From: Paramagnetospirillum kuznetsovii | Lineage (GTDB): Bacteria > Pseudomonadota > Alphaproteobacteria > Rhodospirillales > Magnetospirillaceae | Assembly (NCBI RefSeq): GCF_003284725.1 | Contig: NZ_PGTO01000024.1 | Span: forward strand, 1 to 45,084 | Reading direction: 5' to 3' | Length of the DNA: 45,084 bases | Shown here: piece after piece, positions 25,278 through 37,600 of the stretch | Layout of the letters: each line of letters starts with the position of its first letter | Position numbering within the stretch: the stretch's first letter is position 1 | Program-made: the position numbers and the translations under genes | The notes under the pieces: generated by a model | The model's database searches: none | What the model was told of the DNA's origin: nothing | The model's input: the letters and a program-made list of their open reading frames with translations, nothing else

Positions 25278-26846
25278 CTAGAACTTCACGACCAGCGAAG
25301 TCTCGGCCAGCAGCCAGGTGCTGTCGGCGCCGTTCCAGTTATTACCAGCATCGGCATTCAGGTTCAGGTACTGGCGATAGCCCGTACCCGACTTGGCGGC
25401 GGCGAAGGCGCCCGACAGCGAGACATGCTCGTTGATGGTCCACTCGGCGGTGAAGTCGATTTCACGAGCCAGATTGTCGGAGGTGACACCCACATTCTGC
25501 CCCTTGGCATCGTAGTTGTAGGTGTAGCCCAGGACGCTCAACTTCAGGTCGTCGCGCGGATTGACCGAGAACACCAACTGATGGATGTTCACATTGCTGT
25601 TGGAGATCACGTAGTTGCCGACGATCTCACCGATGAACCACGTGCCGAAACCGCGGGTGATGGCATTGTAGAAGAAGGGATCATAGGCCTTCTTCTTGTT
25701 ATCGGTCGGGCTCTTGTCGCCGCTGAAGTGCGCATAGCGATAGGACAGCTTGGGGGTCCACATCACGTCGGACAGCTGGTAGCCGGGCTCGATATACCAT
25801 GCATTGGCATCGACCTTGCGGTTAACCTTGCTGTTGTTTTCGTAGACGTAATTGCCATACAGCGAGAAGTCCGGCAGGAACGGCAGCATGTTGCCGCCCA
25901 CATGGGCCGAATACACGTTCATGCCGTCGCGATTGGACGTCAGGGTGTTGGTCGAGGTCACGTTGGTGACGCCCGGATTGCCGAAACCAAGGTTCCCCGA
26001 GGTGTTGGCATCGATGACATTGAAATAGGTCAGACCGGCATACCACTTGCGGTCGGCGAAGTTGGACGCGCCGTCCTTGGCCGGCTTGCCTTCCTCGGCA
26101 TCGGCGTTCTCGAACCATTCGATATTGCCGCCGATGACCTTGGTCTTGGCGCTGTCGGGGATGGCCGTCGGCATCAATCCATTGGCCGAGTTGTTCTGCA
26201 GGTAGAACACATCGGCGCGAACCGGACCGGTGGCGGCCTTCAGCAGGCCGGTCTGGGCGAAGGCGGTGCGCGACTGGGTCCAGAACATGCCGCGCTGGCC
26301 CTGGTTGCTCGTGCCGTTGCTGATCAGGAAGCCGTCGGCGACCTTGAAGCTCTGACGGCCGCCGGACAGGTCCAGGGCGTTCTCGTCGAGACCGAGACCG
26401 TCCAGGGTCTTGCCGGACTTCCAACCGCCATACAGGTTTTCGACGCCCAGCAGAACCGGACGGCCGTAGGTGGTGGAAATCAGGCTGGGATCGCCGTCGC
26501 CGCCGGTGGCGGAAACCTGACCGCTGACATCACCATAGAAGGTTCCCGCGCTTTCGGTCTCGAACGAGGCCTTCAGCTCGGGAGTGATGAACCATTCGGT
26601 CCAGGCCGGACGGCCGGAAATGCGGCGCTGGGTCGCATTCTGGTTGTTGGTCCACGAACCGGCACCGAACTGGGCGCCGGGGGAAACGAAGCCGGTCAGG
26701 CCAGCGGTGACGGCGGCGTCGATCTTCAGACCGTTGGCGTCATACAGCGACATGTCGGCCTGGGCGGGAACCGCCGCGAAACCAACAACGGCAGAAAAAA
26801 TCGCGCCAGAAATCAGGCTGCGGCACTGGAGATTACGTTCGACCAT
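25278..26846 (-). CDS. Outer-membrane porin, alginate-export/OprD-like beta-barrel
   Basis: A 522-aa exported protein. A signal peptide covers about residues 1-31 (ISGAIFSAVVGFAAVPAQA-DMSLYD). The mature chain alternates aromatic and polar residues as in beta-barrels (WYAGLTYFNVID, FSLYGNYVYEN, WYIEPGYQLSD, PKLSYRYAHFSGD) and ends in phenylalanine (SLVVKF), the BAM recognition residue. The pattern most resembles the alginate-export porin family, but the substrate cannot be read from sequence. ATG 26846 is preceded by AGGGAG; a GTG three bases earlier is possible. The gene is divergent from the OprB-type porin and ends in a strong terminator. Confidence 0.82.
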   Translation of the reverse strand: MVERNLQCRSLISGAIFSAVVGFAAVPAQADMSLYDANGLKIDAAVTAGLTGFVSPGAQFGAGSWTNNQNATQRRISGRPAWTEWFITPELKASFETESAGTFYGDVSGQVSATGGDGDPSLISTTYGRPVLLGVENLYGGWKSGKTLDGLGLDENALDLSGGRQSFKVADGFLISNGTSNQGQRGMFWTQSRTAFAQTGLLKAATGPVRADVFYLQNNSANGLMPTAIPDSAKTKVIGGNIEWFENADAEEGKPAKDGASNFADRKWYAGLTYFNVIDANTSGNLGFGNPGVTNVTSTNTLTSNRDGMNVYSAHVGGNMLPFLPDFSLYGNYVYENNSKVNRKVDANAWYIEPGYQLSDVMWTPKLSYRYAHFSGDKSPTDNKKKAYDPFFYNAITRGFGTWFIGEIVGNYVISNSNVNIHQLVFSVNPRDDLKLSVLGYTYNYDAKGQNVGVTSDNLAREIDFTAEWTINEHVSLSGAFAAAKSGTGYRQYLNLNADAGNNWNGADSTWLLAETSLVVKF

Positions 26847-27212
26847 CACTCACTCCCTCGCGGAACTCGTATTTACTGCGCTTCACTTCGCAACGGCCAT
26901 GCCAACTGGAAAGTCCAGAAATTCAGCACGCCTAAATCTTCGTTGCCCACGGCTGATGCCGATTTGTTGGGCACGCCTTTTGTAGCTGACCCAATTATAG
27001 GCAGGCAAGGCAGTTCTGCCCCCCTGCCCCCATTGCAGGCAATTCCCCCCAGAGCTGTTGCATTGCGGCAACACCCTTGCAAACATGCCACACGGCGACA
27101 TCATTGCTTGGCCGCACAGCCCGTTGCTTGACAGCAGAATCGTCCTTCTATACCTCTGCTCTCAAGGCTCACTCCACAAGCCTTGGGGGCAGCCCTGGTG
27201 AGGGACAGCGAT
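26847..27212. other. 366-bp divergent intergenic region between two porin genes
   Basis: There is no credible gene. It holds a promoter candidate for the OprB-type gene (27128-27154) and, on the minus strand, a TATAAT (26994-26999) about 150 bp before the other porin, without a good -35. A small inverted repeat ATTGC-AG-GCAAT and several TTGC/GCAA half-sites lie in its centre. Base composition is less GC-rich than the flanking genes. Confidence 0.6.
27128..27154 (+). promoter_or_regulatory. Candidate promoter of the OprB-type porin
   Basis: A perfect TTGACA (27128-27133) is followed after 15 bp by TATACC (27149-27154). The spacer is short, so the -10 call is tentative. The start codon lies 58 bp downstream. 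Confidence 0.4.
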
Positions 27213-28628
27213 ATGAGGTATCAGATGAAGGCTTCGATGGTTATTGCCGGACTGATTGCTTTGCCGCTGTGGGCCGCGTCGTTTCCCGCCCTGGCTGGGG
27301 ACGAGAGTTCCGCTCCCGCTCCGGAGGCAGCCGAGCCGAAGGGCTTTTGGGAACGCGACACCCTGACGGGCAATTGGGGCGGCCTGCGTGACGATCTCGC
27401 CGATAACGGCCTGAAATTCACCGCCACCTATACCGGCGAGACGCTGGGCAATGTGTCGGGCGGCCTGCGGCGACGAGCGGTTGCCGAGGGCCTGCTGCAA
27501 TTGGACATTGATGCCGACCTGGAAAAGGCCATGGGTTGGAAGGGCGGTCTGATGCATCTGACCGCCTTCCATATCCACGGCCGCCAGCTCAGCGCCAACT
27601 TCCTGGGCGCCAATCTGGCGACGGTGCGCGATATCGAGGCCAATCCCGCCACGCGCCTCTATTCGGTGTGGTTTCAACAGAGTGTGCTGGACGACATGGT
27701 GTCGCTGCGCTTCGGCCAGCTTCCCATGCAGGAGGAATTCTACACCAGCGCCAATTCCGCCTACCTCCTGAACGGCGCCTTTGGCTGGCCACTGGGCTTC
27801 TCCGCCAATCTTCCCAGCAGCGGCAGCGGTTATCCCGTCGCCAATCTGGGCTCGCGCCTCAAGGTCCAGGCCACCGAGCAACTGGCGATCCTGGCCGGCG
27901 TGTTCACCGGCGACGTGGCACCGGGCAGCGCCCAGGTTCCCGATCCGCAAAAGCGCAATCGCAGCGGCGTCGACATGCGGGTCGACCAGCCGCCGCTGTG
28001 GCTGGCCGAGGTGGATTACGGCGTCAATCAGGAAAAGGATGCCGAGGGCCTGCCCGCCATGTTCAAGCTGGGCGGCCTCTATTACAACGGCCGCGCCCTG
28101 GATCAGCGTTACGACAATACCGGCCTTCCCCTGGCGGCCAGCGACAGCTCGACCGTGGCCAAGCCCAAGCACGGCAATTGGGCGGTCTATGGCGTCATCG
28201 ACCAGATGCTGTGGAAGACCCCCGGCACCGCCGATGGCGGCCTCAGCACCTTCTTCCGCACCACCGTCCTGCCCGAGGATCGCAACCAACTGCCTTTCGC
28301 CTTCGACACCGGCCTGACCTATAAGGGCCTGTTCGAGGGGCGCGACGACGATGTCGCCGCCATCGGCTTCGCCTATGGCCGCATCAGCCCGGCCCTGGCC
28401 GCCCGCGACTCCGACGCCCGGCGCATGAACACCTCCACCGCCCAGGTCCGTGACTTCGAAGCGGCCGTGGAACTGACCTATCGCTATCAGGTGACGCCGT
28501 GGTGGACCATCGTCCCCGATGCCCAGTACATCTTTCATCCGGCGGGCGGCGCTGGTCTGCCCGACCGGCCGGCGACTCCCATTCCCGACGCGGCGGTCCT
28601 GGGCTTGCGGACAGTCTTCAAGCTTTAG
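27213..28628 (+). CDS. oprB-like: OprB-family carbohydrate-selective porin
   Basis: A 471-aa outer-membrane protein. The signal peptide ends near ASFPALA-GDESS. The mature part has the OprB pattern: LTGNWGGLRDDLADNGLKFTATYTGE at the N-terminus, MHLTAFHIHGRQLS, FQQSVLDDMVSLRFGQLPMQEEF, and a C-terminal strand set (ELTYRYQVTPWWTIVPDAQYIFHPAGG) before RTVFKL. The family takes up glucose and other sugars, although here the substrate is unknown. ATG 27213 is chosen for AGGGA at 7-nt spacing. It is convergent with the giant exoprotein gene across 64 bp holding a shared hairpin. Confidence 0.9.
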   Translation: MRYQMKASMVIAGLIALPLWAASFPALAGDESSAPAPEAAEPKGFWERDTLTGNWGGLRDDLADNGLKFTATYTGETLGNVSGGLRRRAVAEGLLQLDIDADLEKAMGWKGGLMHLTAFHIHGRQLSANFLGANLATVRDIEANPATRLYSVWFQQSVLDDMVSLRFGQLPMQEEFYTSANSAYLLNGAFGWPLGFSANLPSSGSGYPVANLGSRLKVQATEQLAILAGVFTGDVAPGSAQVPDPQKRNRSGVDMRVDQPPLWLAEVDYGVNQEKDAEGLPAMFKLGGLYYNGRALDQRYDNTGLPLAASDSSTVAKPKHGNWAVYGVIDQMLWKTPGTADGGLSTFFRTTVLPEDRNQLPFAFDTGLTYKGLFEGRDDDVAAIGFAYGRISPALAARDSDARRMNTSTAQVRDFEAAVELTYRYQVTPWWTIVPDAQYIFHPAGGAGLPDRPATPIPDAAVLGLRTVFKL

Positions 28629-28636
28629 GGTCCGAC

Positions 28637-28674
28637 AAAAAACAACGGCCGGAAGCCACAAGCTTCCGGCCGTT
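28637..28674 (-). terminator. Intrinsic terminator of the giant exoprotein gene (possibly bidirectional)
   Basis: A perfect 13-bp stem (28644-28656 and 28662-28674) with a 5-nt loop is followed on the minus strand by a T6 tract (complement of 28637-28642). On the plus strand only a weak GTTT follows, so it may end the porin transcript less efficiently. Confidence 0.85.
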
Positions 28675-28692
28675 GCCGTTTCTGGCGTCCGC

Positions 28693-31600
28693 CTATCCGA
28701 CGTGAACGTTGTTTTCCACCAGCACATGGGCATCGCCATTGCTGTACTGGGTATAGCTGTCGTGCTTGTTGTTCACGGTCAGGTCGGCTTGCCCGTCAAC
28801 GTGCCAGCCGTTCTCGGCAAAGCTGACATAGTTGCTGCTGCTGTTGCCGCTGCCGCTGCCGATGACCACCAGGGTGTTGGCGGTGCCGGTGATGGAATTG
28901 GCGCCGTTGGTCATGGCCAGGACATGGGCCAAGTCCAGCTTGGCGCCGGTATTGCTGTTGGCGAAGTTCAGCACATCGAAGTTCTGCAAGGCGTTGGTCT
29001 GAAGCTTGGTCAGATCGAAGGTGTCGTTGGTATTGCTGATGCCTTCCCACAGCAACTGGTTGTTGCCGCCCGAACCACCGTCGAGGAAGTGGAAGGTGGT
29101 GCCGCTGCCATTGGTGGCGCCGCCGACTCCGATGACATTGTTGCCGCCATGACCGATGAACACATCGGCGCCGCCGCCCAGATGGACTTCCTCGTTGCCG
29201 CCAAGGCCGATGAGGTAGTTCGCGGTGAGCGTGATATCGCTGAAATAGTCGTTCTGGCCGATGCCGGTGGCAGAGCGAACCGTCAGATTGAGACCCGTGC
29301 CGCTGAAGGTGGGATCAAGCAGCCAACCCGCATTGGTCGGGCCATTGTCCAGGCCATGGATGGACTCGAAACCGCCCGTGCTGCTCTCCCATGTCATCAG
29401 GCTGTAGGAGCCGGTCGGGGTGGCATGATTGGAGATGTAGAGATCACCGCCCAGATTGGCGACGCCGGAAATATCCAATTTGTCGCTGCCGCCCGTGAGG
29501 CCGGTATCGAGCACGAGATGGGAATCGCCCGCCAGGGTCAGGTCGCCGCCGATGGCGAGTGTCCCCGCCGTGGTGGAGGAGCCTGGATTGATATAGCCGT
29601 GGTTAACGAAATCCGCATCGGACACATAGAGTGTTCCGTCGCCGCTGATCAGGCCGACATTGCTGGCGGCGGCATGTCCGGTGGAATTATCCTGCATCAC
29701 CAGATAGGTGCTGGCATCGCCCAGGGTGAGGACACCGTGGTTGGTGATTGTGGCGGCCGTGAGATACAGGCTGTGATCGACCTGCATCAGATTCACGTTG
29801 TCGAAGCTGTCGGCCATCAATCCGTGACTGCTTGATGCCACCTGCCCCGTCGACATGATCGTGCCGTGGTTGGTCAGCGCACCTTCGACCCTCAGCCAAG
29901 CCGTATCGGTGTATGTGCCCCCAACCGCCGCGTTCAGTTGCAAGACACCCAAATTGTCGAAGCCGTGCTCCATGATCGCCACGGCCGCGCTACCGCTGAT
30001 GCCTTCCACCAGCAGCAAGGCGGCCGCCGCGTTCTGGAAGGCGACTCCGATATCGTTGTCGAAGCCCCGCAGCGCGATGGTCCCGCCGGTCTGTTGCAGC
30101 GTCCCGGCACCGGTCAAGGTTCCACTGGACAGGGACAGGGCTCCGGCCGACTTGGCGAGGGCATTGGTCCCCAAGGTCAGGGTGCCGCCATTGATGGCCA
30201 GCGATGAAGAGGCGCCAATGCTGGCCCCCACATCGATGGTGATATTGCCGCCGGTCAGATTGAGCGCCGATGCGGCGGTCAGGCTGAGGCCGGCGATCTC
30301 GTGGGAGCCGGAGGAATGGGTGATGGTCACGCCGCTCATGGCCACCAGACCGGAGGTGTCGCTGGTGATGGCGGTGGTGGCATTGGTCTGGTGGTTATAC
30401 AGCTCGACCCGCTGATAGCGGTCCACCGTGTTCGTTCCGTCGCTCTCGGTGAAGTGAAGGATTTCCGAGCCGGTATAGGTGGAATTGGTCGGGGTATAGG
30501 TAAAGCTGGCGGTCCCGAGGGTGAGAGAACCATGGTCCGGCCCGGTCATCCCCCAGCCGAAGGCCGTTCCTTCCGGGTCCGTTCCGGAAAGCGTGCCGGT
30601 CAGGGCGCCGCCCGCCACCGCGCTGGCATTGGTCATGGTGAGGACGCCGGACGGGGCTCGGTTGCCGATGGTGACGGCCATGGAAGACGAGGTCGCCAGT
30701 TCCTTGCCGCTGTTGTCGACCGAATAGTCGAACACCTGGAAGTTCACCGTATCGCCACCGACGCCGTTGAAGCCGGGGTCGGCCGAATAGGTGGCGGTCT
30801 TGAGGGCGGCGTTGATGCGGTCCAGGGTTCCAACCACGGTGACGGCATTGGAACCGTTGGCGCCGCCAATGATGTTGAGCCCACCGGTCTGGCCCAATTG
30901 GAAGAAGCCGTGGCCCGCGCTCAGGACCACCTCGAACAGTTGGTGCCCCGCAAGTCCGATGGGATCGCTGACCTGGAAGTTCAGGACATGGCTGCCGCTG
31001 GAATCGGTGGTGAAGGCGCCAAGCCCGCTGACCTGCGGCGCCTCATGGGCCGCCCTGACATTGACCCCGATCGTGGCATAGGTCAGGAAACCGCTGCCGT
31101 CATTGACGCCGACGATGAAGCTGTCGCTGCCGACATAATGGGCGTTCGGGGTGTAGACATAGCTGGGTCCGGAACCGCTGGTGGTGATGGTGACGGTGCC
31201 GTGCGCGGCCTGCTGTTGCAAGGAGACGGTAAGGGCCTGCGCCGCATTGTCGTGGTCGATGGACAGCAGGCCGCCGCGCGCCACCGTGTCCTCGCGGGTG
31301 GTGATGATATCGTCGTAGACGCTGGGCTTGACGCTGAACGAGGACAGCGAATTGGCCGATGTCCCCGCACCGAGGTTCGTGGTATCGGCGACCGCTGTCC
31401 CGGCGACATCGTCGAGACGCCAATTGTCCAGCAGCCCGCTTTCCTGGCCGGACAGGCGGTTATTCATGTTATTGGCGATTTCCGCCGCCGTCCGGGCGTA
31501 GTTCCACAGCCGCACGTCGGACAGGTCGCCGCTGAAGAAGTTGGTCCCCGTCAAGGTCTGGCCGATCTGGCCCGTGCCGGTGGCGATATTCAAAGCGGTG

Positions 31601-34600
31601 GCGCCACTCAGGGTCGCGACCACATTGCCGTCCACATAGACGGTGGCGACACCGCCGCTGCTGATGGTCAGCGCCACATGGTGGAACAAGCCGTCATTAT
31701 AAGTGGTTCCGGACGGAGTCGCCGCATTGGTGCCGCCCTGGATCGAGAACCCCAACTGACCGGCATTCATATAGATCTTGATGCCGGTGCCGGTGCCGGT
31801 GGTCGAGCCCAGGGACAGTATGGTCTCGTTGGACGCGCTGGACGTGCGAATCCAGGCCTCGGCGGTGAACTCGGTTGCCGGATGGGCACTCAGCGTCGAA
31901 TTGGTGAAACCGATATGATCGCTGGTGCCGTTGAAATGCAGCGCCTTGCCCGCTGTATTGGCAAACAGTGGCTGCGACGCCGCCGCCTCGCCCATGGTCC
32001 AATTGCCCAGCAGGCTGCCGGTCGAGACCGATGCCGCGCCATTGGCGGCCGCCGACTGGATGCTGGCCTGCGACAGGGTGGTGCTCCACACCGCGACGTC
32101 GGAAATATCGCCGGTGAAGGTATAGCCGTCCGTCCAATGATCGGCCAAATCGCCGATGACGGCGGCGCCGCCGGACTGGACGTCGAGAACTTGAAGATTA
32201 CTGGTGAGATTGCTGTAGGTATATCCTGCCCCGTCCGACTTGCCGTCCACGTAAAGACTGACATATCCGGCGTTATAGGTGGCCGCCACATAGTGCCATT
32301 GGCCGTCGTTCACATAGGCGCTGGAGCTCACGCCGACGATATTGTTGCCGCCGAAATACAGGTGGCCTTCATTCACGCAGAAGATAGCGGTCTGGTAGAG
32401 GCCCGTCGCGCCGACCTCCAGGATCTCGCCACGGGTGGCGTTGCTCATGGTGGTGCGGATCCAGGCGCCGTAGGTCACCGCGCCGGTCCCGGTGGTCAGC
32501 GTGTTGGGGCTGGCGAGTGTGATGCCGCCGACGGCGCCGGAACCTTCCAGGTGAACCGCCGCATGGCCCGAGATGACGCCCAGCGTATCGCCGCTCAACG
32601 TCGTTCCGTTGTGTCCGGCGCCGGTGATGTCATGGATGGTATTGCCCGCACCCGCGCGGCCGACGAAGCTCAGCGACAGGCCACCGCCCGATGAATCCGG
32701 CACGAAGGAATTGACATTGCTTCCGGACACACCGTCCTGCATCCGGTCCATGGACCATTGGACCATCAGATGGTCGTCGCTTTCCAGATCCCTGCGCCGA
32801 TAATCGTCGACGACCTCGGCGGCCGAACGCACATCGCTGAACAGGCGGATCTCGTCCAACTGACCGTTAAAGCCATAGCCGCCCGATCCCTGGGCGCCGA
32901 CGCTCAAGGTCGCCGCCCCGGTGAAGCTGGTCGGTCCGGTCGCGGTCCCAACCAATACGCCGTTCTGGTAAAGGCTCAGGACATGGGAGACGGAATCGTA
33001 GCTGCCTGCCCAATGGGTCCAGGTGTTGACCGCCGGAACCGGCGTGACCGAGACGGTGTAGCCGTTCAGGGTGAACCCGAAATGAGTGGCGTCGGTGTAG
33101 CCCACGCTCATGCCGCCGCTCTGATACAGCGCGGTCTGGGCCGACGCCGAGGTGACCGCCCGGTTACCCCAGAATTCGAAACTGAATGATTGGCTGGCCA
33201 TGCCCACGCCGCTGGCCTGGGCATATTGGCTGCCGTTGAACTGCAAGTTGCCGCCCGCCGCGCCGACGCCGATGGGCTCCACCGGGCTCGCCACTTCGAC
33301 GCCGATGGTCTTGGTGGTCACGAAGCCATCCGAACCGGTCGCCTGGACGAAGAACTTGTCCAGACCGTGCCATCCGGCATTGGGCGTATAGGTGAAAGTG
33401 CCGTCGGACGCGATGATCAGCGTTCCATGCGAGGTCAGCGAGCCGCTGGTCAGGCCGGTGGCGCTCCACGTCTCCGACGTGCTGGTGGAGGATTCCGCCG
33501 CCAGATGGCCGTGATAGGGCGCGCCGTAATCAGCGGTGAGCACATTGTCGTAGATGGGCGCATCGTTGCTAACGGCGGCGACACCCGAGGTGGCATTCAC
33601 CAGCGAAGTGGCATTGGACGCTTCATCCAGTTGCCAGTTGGCCACCAGCCCAGTTTCCCCTCCAGTGGGCTGATGGGCCATATTGTACTGGATCTGGCTG
33701 GTCGCCAGGGCGGAATTCCAGATTTGGATATCGGCTATATCGCCGCTGAAATTCGTGCTCCCATCCCTAAGGCTGTGGGCGCCAATAGTCGCCGAATGCT
33801 CCAGAGAGAATGCGGAAAGATCTCCGTTGAGAACGTCAACGCTAATCGATTCTTGAACACCATCGACGAAGAGCTTGAGAGCGTTGGTCCCGACATCCAG
33901 GCTATAGGCCACATTGTGCCATTGGCCATCGGCTACCGTGGTGCTGCCGATATACCTCTTTACACATCCCGTCCCCCAATTATCCACCACATCGACCCGC
34001 AGCACGCCAAAAGCCACGATAATCTGAACCTGGGCACCGCTCGTGCCCGAGTTGCCTGCGGTGAGGATCGCGGAGAAGTTAGCCGTGCTGGAACTCTTGA
34101 TCCAAGCCTGAACCGTGTGGCTGGTCAGAACCAGATTGTCAGAGGTGGTCGCGCTGCTGCTGCCATCGAAATGCATGGCGCCCTGCGGCTGCCCTGCGGC
34201 GAGACCTGTGCTCACGGAGGTCAGCGTTCCTGTCACAGAAGCGGTAAGAGAGGTCGTATCAATCACTGTGCCGTTGTGGGGAGTCGTCGCCACATCCACG
34301 ACCGTGCCCCCCGCATTTGCGGCCGTATCCAGGTGCCAATTGGCGACCAGACCGGGTTCGGAACCGGTCAGCTCGGTGCTCATGCCGTTCTGAATCTGGG
34401 CGGAGTTCAGCACCGTTCCCCACACCCGCACATCGGCGATGTCGCCGGTGAACTTGGCGTAATCGTCCCGCATGGTGCCGATCTGGGCGGGAGCGTTGAC
34501 GCTGAGGCCGCTAATGCTACCGGTGTTTTGCGACAGGAACAGGGAGGCGGATTCGGCCACGCCGTCGACGTACAAGGTGATGGTATTGGTGCTGGGATCG

Positions 34601-37600
34601 GCGGTGTAGGCGACATTGTGCCACACCCCGTCGGCGATATTGGTGGTGCCGATATAGCTTGCACCACGGACGGGGCTGACACCGTACATCTCGGCCACCA
34701 GTTTGCCTTCACTCACCGCCAACTGGATCCACGGAATAGTGTTGGAGCCGTCGCTTTGGCTCGAGAAGATGGCGCCATCCCAGCCGGGGGCGGCGTTGGT
34801 TGTCCTGATCCACGCCTGGACGGTATGGCTGGCGAGGCTGAGGCTCGCCGAGGTGACGACCGAACTGCTGCCGTCGAAATGCAACCCGCGGCTCGGCGGC
34901 TCGACCAGATGCGGGGCATTGGCCGCCGACAGGTCGATGGAATGGCCGTTATGCGACCGGTCTTCGACGACATTGCCACCGGCATCGGCGCCGTTCCAAT
35001 AGCCGATCAAGCCCTTTTCATAGTCGAGCTGGCTATGGGCGTTGTCGGCGATCTCGCTGGCGGTGCGGGCGTGATCCCACACCCGGATTTCGTCCATGGA
35101 CCCCTTGAAGAGGGATCCGATCCCCATGGAACCACTCGTCGGAGCCGCGTCGGTGAAATGATGGCTGGCGGTCGCGACGGCATTGCCATCGACGTATAGG
35201 GTGAAACTATCGCCTTGATGACTGATCGCCACATGGGCCCACTGACCGGCAGTCAGGGTAGAGGGGGCCTGAAGGGTCAGACTGTCCCCGGCGGTAACCA
35301 TCTGGAAGGTGAGTTGACCGGAGATGATCCGCAGGTTGAAGTATGGAAGACCACCACCAATGATGAACACCGCCTGGGTTCCGGTCAGACTGGCGGGATT
35401 GATCAGCGTCTCGACGGTGAAGTCGCTCATCCCTAGGGCGGCGAAGGCGCTGTTACTCGAAACAGCAACACCTTGGCTGCCATTGAAGGTCAACGCCGCC
35501 TCGTGCTGGCTGACGCCGAGGACGGAGGTGGTGTCCTTGACCTCAAGCTTCACCGACTTGTAGGTGTCGCCCAGGCCGTCATTGACCTTCACCACGAAGG
35601 AATCCACGCCCACATAGCCCGAGGTCGGGGTATAGGCGAAGCTGCCGTCGGGGTTGAACACCACACTGCCGTGCAGGGGCTTGGCCTCGATACCGTAGCT
35701 CAACGCCGCGCCGGTGCTGCTGTCGGCCGCCAGCACGCCGTGATAGGACGAGCCGCGATCAAGCTCGATCACCGCGCCAGAGATTGGAATGGCGCTGTCG
35801 ATCAGGGTGGCGCTGCCACTGATCGTTCCGTCGTTGCCCGCGCCGGTCGCATCAAACACCGTAGTGCCGGTGACCGAATCCAGCCGCCACATGCCGAGCA
35901 GATCGCCGGGATTGCCGTCGATGGGGCCGTCCTTGTTGGCGACGATTTCGGACCCGGCCAGAACCCGGTCCCACAGCCGCACATCGGCGATGTCGCCGAT
36001 GAACTTCTGCCCACCATCGATTCGATCGCCGCCGATCACCATCTGCTTGGCGCTGGCGTTGAAGCTGTTGGCGGTCAGGGTATTGGCCACGACGGTCGTG
36101 CTCACATCGACGCCATCGACATAGATATGGACCGTGTTGGTGGCGGCGACAAAGCTGTAGGCCACGTTGTGCCACAGGCCGTCATTGAGTGCGATACCGG
36201 TGGTCTGGACTTCAAGGTCATGACTACCGTCGGCCTGATTCATCTCGATGCGGATGGATCCGTTGGCCCGCATGAACATGGTGGCGTAGGTGCCGCCGCC
36301 GTCGGTGCTGACGATCCCCTGATAGTCATGGGTGGTGTCGGTGCTTCGCACCATGGCTTCCATGGTGTGGTTGGTGAAGCTGACACCGGAACCGCTGGTG
36401 ACGATCCGGTCGGCGCCGTCGAAATGCATGGCGCGGAATGGAGTCCCGCTGAGCGTCGCGCCATTCAGCGTCAGGGAATGGGAATTGCCCGAGGCGTCCG
36501 ACAGGCTGTTGCCCTTCCACGCCGCGACCAGGGAATTGTCGTCGACCGTGGAAAGATAGCGGTTGGTGGCGATTTCATCGGGGCTGAGGCTGTCGGCATA
36601 CAGGCGCACGCCCGCGATCTGACCGTGGAAGGTGGTCGAATCGAGTCCGATTCCGCTTGCTCCGGCCCGGGCACCGACCATCAGGTCATAGGCATTGACG
36701 ATGTCGAGATCGGGGGCGGCAACCACCTGCACCGGCTGGCCGTCCACCATCAGCATTAAACCGTCCTCGAAGCGGGTCACCGCCACATGGGACCAATTGC
36801 CCAAGCTCAGCGCGGTGGTGCCGCTGATGGTCGTGGAGCCGATATGGAAGGTCGGAACGCCCGCGACCAATTCCAGGGCAAAGCCGTCGCCCGCGCTGGA
36901 ATCCTTGGCGATCAGCATCTGGGTGCCGGTGAGGCTGGCCGGATTGACCCAGGCCTCCATGGTGAAGGCGCCGCTGGCGATATTGAAGATATTGCCGGCA
37001 CTGGCCGCTTGGCCGCCCGCGAAGGTCAGCGCGGCATTCTGGATGCCGCCCGAGCGGACATCGGCATGGTTGTCATCGACCCAGGTGCTGGCACGGGTGG
37101 CGCCGCCGAGCAGAGTGCCGTTCTGGGCGGTTCCGGCGCTGTCCACCGCCAGGGCGCCGAGATCGCTATCGAAGGTGTAATGGGCGACCAGGGAGCCGCC
37201 TTGGTCGCCGGTCAACACCTGCTGGTAATTGGCCGCGATCTGGGCACCCGTGCGGGTCACGTCCCACACGCGGACATCGTCGATCTGACCGTCGAAATGG
37301 CTGTCGCCGGTGGCATCGAACTTATCGCCGATCTGGAAGTCGCCGCCGCCGGTAAAGTCGAACTCCGACGTCCTGGTCGCGACCTGCGTTCCGTTCTTGT
37401 AGAGAGTCATGGCATTGGTGTCGGCGTCATAGCTGGCCGCCCAATGCACCCACTGCCCCACATTGTCGGTGGTGTCGGTGAAGGTCAGGTCGTTGCCCCA
37501 GAAGCTGAAAATAACATCATTGCTGTAGCTGGCTGGCTGGAAGTCGATATGCAGCCCTTCTCCCCCATATCCGTGGGTTCCCATGGAAATGGCATTGTCT

